This document shows positions 8,574 to 15,628 of a DNA stretch of 64,000 bases, in pieces. The notes beneath the pieces are model-generated. The model ran no database searches. It saw only the letters and a list, made by a program, of their open reading frames with translations, and was not told the origin of the DNA. This stretch comes from a bacterium (GTDB taxonomy: Bacteria > Zhuqueibacterota > Zhuqueibacteria > Residuimicrobiales > Residuimicrobiaceae). Numbering within the stretch: position 1 is the first letter of the stretch; every line of letters begins with the position of its first letter. Made by a program: the position numbers and the translations under genes. The DNA lies in the NCBI GenBank assembly GCA_029565685.1, contig JAKQNR010000017.1, positions 186,001 to 250,000 of the forward strand. The letters run 5' to 3'.

Positions 8574-9155
8574 ATGTGGCCGTCTATGTACGTTGATTGG
8601 CACAGGCAGGAGATCATTTTTAAAATTATTTATTATGGCCCCGGCCTAGGCGGGAAGACCACCAATTTGGAGTATCTCTATCGGCAATTGGATCCCTCGA
8701 TCCGGGGAGAGCTGATCACGCTGAAAACCCGGGAAGAGCGGACGCTTTTTTTCGATTTTATGGAGCTGGATATGGGCCGCATCAACGGTAAGAAACCCCG
8801 CTTTCAGCTCTATACTATCCCCGGTCAGGCGCTCTATCAGCACAGCCGCCGTATTCTCCTGCGCGGGGCGGACGCTGTGGTTTTTGTCGCCGATTCGCAA
8901 GCCTCGCGCCTGGCCGACAACCTGAACACGCTGGTGGATCTGGAAGAGAAACTCATCAGCCTGCGCCGAACGCTGGCCAGGTTCCCCTGGGTTCTGCAAT
9001 ACAATAAAAGAGATCTACCCGACATCGTCTCTATCGACCGGTTGCAGCAATCGTTGAATTTTCTTCAAGTGCCCGCCTATCAGGCAGTGGCCAGCCGTGG
9101 GGTGGGCGTGATCGAGACTTTAAAAGGCGTCATCAATCTGTTACTTCAAGCGTAA
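8574..9155 (+). CDS. MglA-like small Ras-family GTPase
   Basis: The 193-residue GTPase has a P-loop GPGLGGKTT (residues 22-30), the MglA-type G3 TIPGQ (81-85, instead of DxxG) and G4 NKRD (144-147). MglA proteins switch polarity and motility or surface-apparatus placement in Myxococcus and relatives; the target here is unknown. The usual Cys in the P-loop of many MglA proteins (GLCGKT) is Gly here. ATG at 8574 is used; a second ATG at 8586 is possible. It is flanked by two Roadblock-type genes (7959 and 9166), only 10 bases from the second, giving a GTPase-regulator cassette. Confidence 0.9.
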   Translation: MWPSMYVDWHRQEIIFKIIYYGPGLGGKTTNLEYLYRQLDPSIRGELITLKTREERTLFFDFMELDMGRINGKKPRFQLYTIPGQALYQHSRRILLRGADAVVFVADSQASRLADNLNTLVDLEEKLISLRRTLARFPWVLQYNKRDLPDIVSIDRLQQSLNFLQVPAYQAVASRGVGVIETLKGVINLLLQA

Positions 9156-9165
9156 GGCCTGCGGT

Positions 9166-9591
9166 ATGAATTCCTATTCAACCATTCCATTCGAACCCCC
9201 TGGCGCCGCCAAATCGTTTCAGCGGCAGGCGGAGGCGGGACTGCATGAATTGATCCGCGTCGGCGGTTTTGACGCCGCCTATCTTTACAGCCCCGAAGGA
9301 CTGCCCCTGGCTCACATCGCATCCGCGAATCCGCGCGTTTCCGAGCTGCAGGTGGTGCAATGGGTGGTGATGATCAGCAAAATGGCGCGCGTTATGGGTA
9401 GACTCGGCGCTGTAGAGTCTGTGCATGAGCTGCTGCTGGAAAGCAGGCAGGGTTCTAAAATCGTATTTCGCTTTTTGACCCTGTTCGAACAACCGGCGGT
9501 CCTGGTGCTGCTGGTGCCGCCGCAAAAAGCCTATCGGGGGTTGACCAACCGCATGACCAAAGCGATGGAAAAATGGGCGACTTTTGCCTGA
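9166..9591 (+). CDS. Roadblock/LC7-like protein (second of two)
   Basis: The 141-residue product contains a Roadblock-like arrangement: helix AGLHELIRVGGFDAAYLY, strand and turn SPEGLPLAHI, helix LQVVQWVVMISKMARVM, then strands HELLLESRQGSKIVFRFL and PAVLVLLVPPQ. It is shorter than the first Roadblock protein and lacks its C-terminal extension. It is 10 bases downstream of the MglA-like gene and therefore likely co-translated with it. One Roadblock protein may act as GAP-like MglB and the other as a different effector (inference). Confidence 0.7.
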   Translation: MNSYSTIPFEPPGAAKSFQRQAEAGLHELIRVGGFDAAYLYSPEGLPLAHIASANPRVSELQVVQWVVMISKMARVMGRLGAVESVHELLLESRQGSKIVFRFLTLFEQPAVLVLLVPPQKAYRGLTNRMTKAMEKWATFA

Positions 9592-9613
9592 GAGCCAAAT
9601 CCTACGGATTGAT

Positions 9614-10927
9614 ATGACCGACTCGACCCCCAGCAAACCACGCTTTTCCGCCGTCCTCTCCTGGATCCTCTACGATTTCGCCGACACCGCCTACTCGATG
9701 AACATCGTATCGCTCTACTTTAGCACCTGGATCATCATCAACTTGCAGCAGAGCGATGCTTATGTCTCAGCGGCCAATTCGTTTTCCATGATCCTGGTGG
9801 CGTTGACCATGCCGGTTCTCGGCGACTGGTCCGATCATCACAACCGTAAATTGTTGCCGCTGGCTTTGTTCTCCGGCCTGTGCATCGCCGGCACTGCGCT
9901 GATCGGCTTTCTTGGCGCCTCGCTTCAGGATGTCACCCTGCTGATGATTCTGGTCACCCTGGTCTATGTGCTGACCAATTATGGCTATCAGGGCGCTCTG
10001 GTGTTCTATAACGCACTGTTGCCTTCGGTAAGCACTCCACGAACCATCGGCCGCATCAGTGGTTACGGCGTCGCGATCGGATATCTCGGCGCTATTGCCG
10101 GACTGATGGTCGCCCAACTGTTCGTAGAGGGCGATTTCTTCGGTCTGCGCCTGCCTGGCATCAGGGCCGGCGGGACCGTGGCGGTGTTCGTCCCCACTGC
10201 GCTCTTTTATCTGATCTTTGCCCTGCCGCTTTTCCTGTTTGTGGCTGAACCCCGGTTTCACCGACAAAACGGCTCAACCTGGCGGCTCCGTGATTCCTAT
10301 AAACGAGTGTATCATACCCTCACTGACACGCAAAAACATCCTGGCCTGGTCCGTTTTCTGATCTCAACCCTGCTCTACTCAGACAGCATCGAAACCGTAA
10401 TTCTTTTCATGGGCGTGTATGTGCAGACTGTAGTGGGATTTTCTCTGGCGGAAACCAACAATTTCTTTATCCTCGTCATCCCCTCAGCCATCATCGGTTC
10501 TGCTCTGTGCGGCATACTCACTGATCATTATGGGCCCAAAAAGACCCTGAACTGGGTGATCGTGCTTTGGGTGATGACCCTTTCTGTCATCATTGCCACG
10601 AACAACCGCACTCTGTTCTGGATCCTTGGCGCTCTGGTGGGCGCTCTGATGGGCTCCACCTGGACCGCCTCCAGACCTCTACTGATCACCCTGGTTCCCA
10701 AAGAGAGCCTGGGCGAATTTTTCGGCCTCTACGCCCTGAGCGGCAAAGTGGCGGCAGTTATCGGGCCGCTGCTCTGGAGCACCACCACGTTTCTGCTGCG
10801 AGATTACGGCGACCATTTCAAATACAAAGCCGCTCTGATAGCGCTGACCCTGAACATGGTGATCGGATGGATCGTGCTTCAGAAAGTCCCTGACCTGCAT
10901 CAGCGACGCCGCAATCCAGCCGCCTGA
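9614..10927 (+). CDS. MFS transporter, UMF1 (Atg22-like) family
   Basis: The 437-residue membrane protein has about 12 hydrophobic segments. The N-terminus SWILYDFADTAYSMNIVSLYF is the hallmark of the UMF1 family, and DWSDHHNRKLLPLA is the MFS loop 2-3 motif. A second conserved loop is DHYGPKKTLNW, between the two halves. The substrate of bacterial UMF1 members is not known; the yeast relative exports amino acids from the vacuole. ATG at 9614 (GGA about 7 bases upstream) is preferred over a TTG at 9584 that would overlap the Roadblock gene. It is probably the last gene of the operon that starts at 7197. Confidence 0.85.
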   Translation: MTDSTPSKPRFSAVLSWILYDFADTAYSMNIVSLYFSTWIIINLQQSDAYVSAANSFSMILVALTMPVLGDWSDHHNRKLLPLALFSGLCIAGTALIGFLGASLQDVTLLMILVTLVYVLTNYGYQGALVFYNALLPSVSTPRTIGRISGYGVAIGYLGAIAGLMVAQLFVEGDFFGLRLPGIRAGGTVAVFVPTALFYLIFALPLFLFVAEPRFHRQNGSTWRLRDSYKRVYHTLTDTQKHPGLVRFLISTLLYSDSIETVILFMGVYVQTVVGFSLAETNNFFILVIPSAIIGSALCGILTDHYGPKKTLNWVIVLWVMTLSVIIATNNRTLFWILGALVGALMGSTWTASRPLLITLVPKESLGEFFGLYALSGKVAAVIGPLLWSTTTFLLRDYGDHFKYKAALIALTLNMVIGWIVLQKVPDLHQRRRNPAA

Positions 10928-11234
10928 GCCCCCCTTTTTCATTGTCCCTTTTAGCGATCAGTGTACTGATATTGTACAAGGGTGTGATGCAATCTGTTTA
11001 GTTGATTGTTAATAATATACCTATCCAAAATGTATCATTTTAGTACACTGTTTCAGGTTAATCCAGTTATTTGCAAATAGGCTGGTGTCGTAAAATTTTC
11101 CTAACTAAAAAACAAATATTTATGCTGATGGCCTTTTTATATTTAAGGAATGATTATTGTAAGCATTAAAAAGCTTTGTCCGTCTGATCGGTAAGAGCTG
11201 GTCGTTAATTCCTGTAAGAGGGAGAGTTCTGCTC
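10928..11234. other. AT-rich intergenic region with inverted repeats
   Basis: This 307-base non-coding stretch is far more AT-rich than its surroundings. It contains an inverted repeat CAGTGTACT (10959-10967) / AGTACACTG (11042-11050) and a palindrome TTGTACAA (10972-10979). No terminator, RNA gene or convincing sigma-70 promoter was recognised. It must contain the promoter of the regulator gene at 11235, and the repeats are candidate protein-binding sites. Confidence 0.5.
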
Positions 11235-12578
11235 ATGGAGGAGTGGAGAACCATTCTATTGGTATCGCCGGAGCAGGTGGCTTCGGAAGCTATTGCAGCG
11301 GATCTGGCTGCCGCTCATTTTAAGGTGGTGCGCGCCTCTGGAGAGGCCGAGGTCAGCTATTGCCTACAGCGAACGACAGTTTTCAGCGCAGCGGTCATCG
11401 ATCTAACCTCGGGCGAACGAGGGCTTGAGCTGCTGGAATTGATGGCGGAAAAGCTGGCTGGAAAACCAATCTTGGCGTTGATCCCGCAGGCCAATTTGAA
11501 CCTTGCGGTGCAGGCGTTGCAGCGCGGGGCGTATGACTATCTGCTCAAGCCTTTGCTGCTGGAAGAGGTCGCTGCATCTCTGGTTGCTCTTTTTGATCGT
11601 CCTTTTCAGCAGCAGATCGATGCTGCGCGGCGTAATCAGTGGCTGCGGGAGCGTTATTTACAACCAGTAAACAGCCGCGAACCGGAGATGCGGCGGCAGA
11701 TGCAATTGCTCGGCCTGTTAGCGCGAACAGACGCACCGCTGCTGCTGGTTGGTGAAACGGGTGTAGGTAAAACATTCTACAGCCGGGTCCTCCATTTTCT
11801 CAGTCTGCGCCGTTTTGAATCGCTGACTTTTTATGATTGCCGCCATAAATCCGGCGCTGAGGCGTTGCTTGAATTGTTCGGACACAGCCGTGGGCTCTTC
11901 TTCCGGCAGCAACCCGGTGTGTTGGTCTTACAGGAGTGTTTTCGTCTGGCGCTGTCAGTGCAGAATCGCATCGTAGCCTTTATGTCTGAACAGGAGGAGG
12001 CTGCAGCGGCAGGTCCAGGAAACGGCCTTCGAGTGATCGGCACGTCCGTGCACCTGCCGGAGCAGGCGGTCGATTCCGGCCAAGCCAGTAAACATTTCCG
12101 CCAGGCGATCGCCGGCGGCGTGATCGAGCTGCCATCCCTGGCTCAGCGTCGGGAGGATATTCCACTGCTGGCAGACCTGTTTTTGTCGCTTTTAGCCGGC
12201 CACTTTGGCCTGGAGCGAAAATATCTGTCCGGCGGCGCGATGCAAAGACTGTCGGAATCATCTTGGGATGACAATGTAGCCGGCCTGCAGCGTACGCTCA
12301 TTCAGGCGGTAGTTCTCTCAGAGGGCGCGGAGATCGAAGAGCAGGCTATTCAGACACCGGCCGCGGAGGCGGACGGCCATTTGCTGCAATTGAGTCTGTC
12401 CTCTTTTCAACTGGATCGGGTGGAGGAGTCGTTGATCGGCCAGGCCCTTCATCACCATTCCGGCAATCTGAGCCGAACCGCCTCCACGCTGGGTATCAGC
12501 CGGGGCACTCTGTACAACAAGATTCGCAAGTATGGGTTGGAAAATATGACGAAAAAAGGCGAATCCCTGGTGGGGTGA
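11235..12578 (+). CDS. degenerate NtrC-like regulator (REC - AAA+ - Fis HTH)
   Basis: The 447-residue protein has three parts: receiver (1-120), AAA+ (about 145-345) and a Fis-type HTH (about 408-436; NLSRTASTLGISRGTLYNK). In the receiver, Asp56 and Lys105 (LLKP) are kept, but the N-terminal acidic pair is replaced by SPE (11-13). In the AAA+ domain, Walker A GETGVGKT (173-180) and ELFGH (213-217) are intact. The GAFTGA loop expected near residue 220 is missing (GLFF, with a deletion), and Walker B reads VLVLQE, losing its Asp. Sensor I Asn, one arginine finger and the sensor II Arg also look changed. It probably binds DNA but should not activate sigma-54 by itself. A sigma-54 promoter follows directly and the polysaccharide locus lies downstream. 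Confidence 0.85.
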   Translation: MEEWRTILLVSPEQVASEAIAADLAAAHFKVVRASGEAEVSYCLQRTTVFSAAVIDLTSGERGLELLELMAEKLAGKPILALIPQANLNLAVQALQRGAYDYLLKPLLLEEVAASLVALFDRPFQQQIDAARRNQWLRERYLQPVNSREPEMRRQMQLLGLLARTDAPLLLVGETGVGKTFYSRVLHFLSLRRFESLTFYDCRHKSGAEALLELFGHSRGLFFRQQPGVLVLQECFRLALSVQNRIVAFMSEQEEAAAAGPGNGLRVIGTSVHLPEQAVDSGQASKHFRQAIAGGVIELPSLAQRREDIPLLADLFLSLLAGHFGLERKYLSGGAMQRLSESSWDDNVAGLQRTLIQAVVLSEGAEIEEQAIQTPAAEADGHLLQLSLSSFQLDRVEESLIGQALHHHSGNLSRTASTLGISRGTLYNKIRKYGLENMTKKGESLVG

Positions 12579-12593
12579 GCCGGGTTGGCGTTT

Positions 12594-12611
12594 TTGGCAT
12601 AAAGCTTGCAT
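12594..12611 (+). promoter_or_regulatory. sigma-54-type (-24/-12) promoter of the polysaccharide locus
   Basis: TTGGCAT at 12594-12600, five bases, then TTGCAT at 12606-12611 match TGGCAC-N5-TTGCW with one change. GG (12596-12597) and GC (12608-12609) are exactly 10 bases apart, the required spacing. It lies 81 bases before the first gene of the polysaccharide locus. Confidence 0.7.
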
Positions 12612-12691
12612 ATATTGACGGCAGCGGGCAATAATGCTGATTTTTAAGGTAGTTGGGGGGAGGTACAAACCTGGAGACTCGAGGTCAGAAA

Positions 12692-13171
12692 ATGGGAAGA
12701 ATGGCATGGGTGTTTCTATGGCTGCTGACGGGTTCGGCGATTGTGGCGCAGGAAACCCAACGCACGACGGATTACGTGCTCGGCAAGGAAGAGCAGCTGG
12801 AGATGGACGTCCATATTTGGGGTGAAGTCAAATCGCCGGGAGAGTACCGAGTCGCTTACAACACCAATCTGCTGGAATTGATCTCCAAGGCCGGCGGTCC
12901 GACCCAATTCGCCAACCTGAAAAAGGTGCGCCTGGCCCGGCCACTGGTGGAACCTGACGGTGCAGAGACGGAGGGCGAACGGATTATCGTCTATGATATG
13001 GAAAAATATCTGAATGACAAGGATCACTGGAACGAAGTTCCTGTGTTGCAGCCAGGCGATGTGGTGGTGCTGCTGCAGAATCGCTGGTTTCAGTGGCGTG
13101 AACTGGTCAAGGTGGCTCATGAGGTCGCGGTCATCGCCAGCGTCTATGTGTGGTATCTGCGGGCCAAGTGA
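12692..13171 (+). CDS. exported SLBB-domain protein of the polysaccharide export system
   Basis: The 159-residue product has a signal peptide (MGRMAWVFLWLLTGSAIVAQ) and one SLBB beta-grasp domain: VHIWGEVKSPGEYRVAYNTNLLELISKAGGP, then VLQPGDVVVL. A hydrophobic C-terminus follows (VAHEVAVIASVYVWYL). It lacks the N-terminal polysaccharide-export domain found in Wza-type outer-membrane exporters and is much shorter than them. It lies 7 bases before the Wzz/BY-kinase gene. It may cap or link the export machinery (inference). ATG at 12692 has GAGG 8 bases upstream; an earlier in-frame start would spoil the signal peptide. Confidence 0.8.
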   Translation: MGRMAWVFLWLLTGSAIVAQETQRTTDYVLGKEEQLEMDVHIWGEVKSPGEYRVAYNTNLLELISKAGGPTQFANLKKVRLARPLVEPDGAETEGERIIVYDMEKYLNDKDHWNEVPVLQPGDVVVLLQNRWFQWRELVKVAHEVAVIASVYVWYLRAK

Positions 13172-13178
13172 GGATAGA

Positions 13179-15512
13179 ATGAGAGAGCAAAAGACGGCAT
13201 TTTCAGATCAAGCGGAATCACCTATTCAACCATTTATCTCCCTGCTGATCCGCAAGGGGTGGTATGTGATTGGTTGTCTGGTGGCGGTGTTGGGTCCTAT
13301 CGCGGTCTACAATCGTCTGGCGGAACCGGTCTACGAAGCCAGCACCACCATTATTTATGAGGCAGCCAAATCGCCGGTGGGCTCCAACCCGTTTTACGAA
13401 TACCGCAATAAAGAATCGTTGTTGAATCAGATCGAGGAGATCAAGAGTCGTTCGGTTGCGTTGGAGGTGGTGGCCTCTTTGCCGGCCCAGGTGCTCAAAA
13501 GCATGCCGTTGCCTGAGAACAAGCCGGAAGGTTTCGATGTCACCGCCTATTATGCGGCACGCATCCGCGAGAATTTGAAAGCAGCGCCCATGGCCGAGTC
13601 GGACGTGATCCAGATCAAGGTGCGGGCGAACAACGCTTTCAGCGCTGCGGCCATCGCCAACACGGTCACCGCTGTTCTGGCCGAGCGCAATTTGCGCATT
13701 CGCCGCGAGGAGGTGAGTGGTGTGCGCTCGTTCATCGAGGAGCAGCGCGAAAAATACCGTGAGCGGCTCGAAGATGCCGAGGCTTTGCTGCGCCGGTTCA
13801 AGGAGACCAATCGGGTGACCTCGCTGGACAAGGAGGTGGCGGAAGTGCTGCATCGCGTCACCCAAATCGACGCGCTGTATCAGGAGACCAAGGCCAACCG
13901 GGAAAAGACCGAGGAGCGGCTGCGCTCGCTGACTGAAAAAATCAGTGCACAGAAACGGGACCTGGCGCCGTCCATCGCCGACGTGTCCACGCCGTTTGTC
14001 AATCAATTGAAATCCGATCTGATGAGACTGCAGTCGCAATATATCAACCAGCAGCTGCAGGGTGTACCGGAGAACAACTCCAAGATGGTGCAGATGCGCC
14101 AGGACATGCAGCAGCTGCGCACCAACCTGGCGGAAGAGGCGCGCAAGATCGCCGAACAGGAGCAGGTGGTGGATCCGCTTTCCGCCATCTCTCGATTGTA
14201 CGAAGAGCGGGTGCAGCTGGAACTGGAGCTGGAGACGCTGCGGACCTATGAACGATCGCTCAACAACGCGGTGGGGCAATATGAGGGCACGTTAAACGGA
14301 TTGCCGGGCAAGGAGTATGAGCTGGCGCGGCTGACGCGTGAACGAGATCTGGCCAACAGCATCTACATCATGTTGTCGCAGCGCAATGAAGAGGCGCGAA
14401 TCAGCGAGGCGGAAAAGATCGGCAACATGCGCATCATCGACCGAGCTGAGCCGCCGAAAGCGCCGGTTAAGCCGCGCAAGGTGTTGAATCTGGCCATCGG
14501 GCTGCTGTTGGGATTGACCATGGGCCTGGGGCTGGCTTTTTTCATGGAATCTCTGGATACCACGATTAAAACGCCGGAACAGGTGGAGAACCTGATCGGG
14601 CTGAACCTGTTGGGCGCCATTCCGCGCATTCGCCGCAGCGAAGTGGTCTCTCCGATCGGCGGCGAAGGGGTGGGCGATCAGCGGCTGATCACGTTGCTGC
14701 AGCCGACCTCGCCGGTGTCTGAGGCGTATCGGACCCTGCGCACCAACATCAAATTCGCCGAAGCGGGCGAAAAGATCTCGGTGGTTTTACTCACCAGCTC
14801 CGGGCCGCGCGAAGGCAAGTCGACGACTTCGGTCAACCTGGCGGTGACCACCGCCCAGCTTGGGTTGCGAACGCTGGTGATCGACGCGGACCTTCGCAAA
14901 CCCACGGTGCATCGGTTTTTTGGCTTTGCCCATACGCCTGGATTGGCGGATATTCTCGATAATAGCCGCTATGCCGGCCGTCAGCGCATTCCACTGCCCA
15001 AGAACAGCGACGGTGAAGGGGGCGGCGATCCCTTGCGCAAACGGGAGCTGTTGAACCAAGCTTCGGTTCGCGCCAGCCATGCGGTGAACGAGATGGCGGC
15101 CTTGGATCTGGCTGCGACCGAGTCGATCCGCGCCACCGGCATCGCCGGTCTCGATGTGCTCACCAGCGGGCAGATCAGCACCAATCCGTCGGAATTGCTG
15201 GGCTCGGATGCGATGAAGGATCTGTTGTCGCTGTTGCGCGAACGGTATGATTTCATCGTGCTGGATACGCCGCCGGTGATCGCCGTCACCGATGCCGCGG
15301 TGCTGGCCGCCAACACGGACGCCGTGGTGCTGGTGATCGAGTCCGGCCGCAACGACAAAGAGATCATTCTCAAGGCCAAGGGTTCGCTGGAGCGAGTGGG
15401 CATCAACATCACCGGCGCGATCCTGAACAACGTACATGAGAAAAATCTTTACGGCGATTACGATTATTACTATACCTATTATTCTGCCGATGTCAACAAA
15501 ATGAGCCAATAG
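13179..15512 (+). CDS. Wzz chain-length determinant fused to BY-kinase
   Basis: The 777-residue protein controls polysaccharide chain length and phosphorylates itself on Tyr. The N-terminal Wzz domain has a first membrane segment (about 28-48) and the second near residue 440 before a PxxP-like linker (PPKAPVKPRK), with a long coiled-coil region between. The cytoplasmic BY-kinase has Walker A GPREGKSTTS (about 540), Walker A' VIDADLRKPTVH and Walker B FIVLDTPP. A Tyr-rich tail (LYGDYDYYYTYY, seven Tyr) is the usual autophosphorylation cluster. Between GLADIL and GLDVLTSG there are about 60 residues, roughly 40 more than usual for the family. ATG at 13179 follows the SLBB gene with a GAGGA ribosome site. 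Confidence 0.93.
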   Translation: MREQKTAFSDQAESPIQPFISLLIRKGWYVIGCLVAVLGPIAVYNRLAEPVYEASTTIIYEAAKSPVGSNPFYEYRNKESLLNQIEEIKSRSVALEVVASLPAQVLKSMPLPENKPEGFDVTAYYAARIRENLKAAPMAESDVIQIKVRANNAFSAAAIANTVTAVLAERNLRIRREEVSGVRSFIEEQREKYRERLEDAEALLRRFKETNRVTSLDKEVAEVLHRVTQIDALYQETKANREKTEERLRSLTEKISAQKRDLAPSIADVSTPFVNQLKSDLMRLQSQYINQQLQGVPENNSKMVQMRQDMQQLRTNLAEEARKIAEQEQVVDPLSAISRLYEERVQLELELETLRTYERSLNNAVGQYEGTLNGLPGKEYELARLTRERDLANSIYIMLSQRNEEARISEAEKIGNMRIIDRAEPPKAPVKPRKVLNLAIGLLLGLTMGLGLAFFMESLDTTIKTPEQVENLIGLNLLGAIPRIRRSEVVSPIGGEGVGDQRLITLLQPTSPVSEAYRTLRTNIKFAEAGEKISVVLLTSSGPREGKSTTSVNLAVTTAQLGLRTLVIDADLRKPTVHRFFGFAHTPGLADILDNSRYAGRQRIPLPKNSDGEGGGDPLRKRELLNQASVRASHAVNEMAALDLAATESIRATGIAGLDVLTSGQISTNPSELLGSDAMKDLLSLLRERYDFIVLDTPPVIAVTDAAVLAANTDAVVLVIESGRNDKEIILKAKGSLERVGINITGAILNNVHEKNLYGDYDYYYTYYSADVNKMSQ

Positions 15513-15517
15513 GAAAA

Positions 15518-15548
15518 GCGTCAGGCGCCGTGAGGCGGCGACTGACGC
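15518..15548 (+). other. stem-loop between BY-kinase and sugar-transferase genes
   Basis: GCGTCAG (15518-15524) pairs with CTGACGC (15542-15548), and GCC/GGC inside extends the structure. No T-run follows, so it is more likely an mRNA-processing or stability element or a weak pause site than a terminator. Confidence 0.35.
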
Positions 15549-15628
15549 AAGGCGGTCGGTGCACAGGTCGGCGGTGAACAGCGACGGCCTGCTGTGCAGA
15601 AAGAAACAGGTAACCTGGGCGGTGTTGG

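Noticed and set aside
12614-12640. TTGACG as a sigma-70 -35 box before the SLBB gene
   Set aside because: No acceptable -10 box at 16-18 bases; the overlapping sigma-54 element fits far better.
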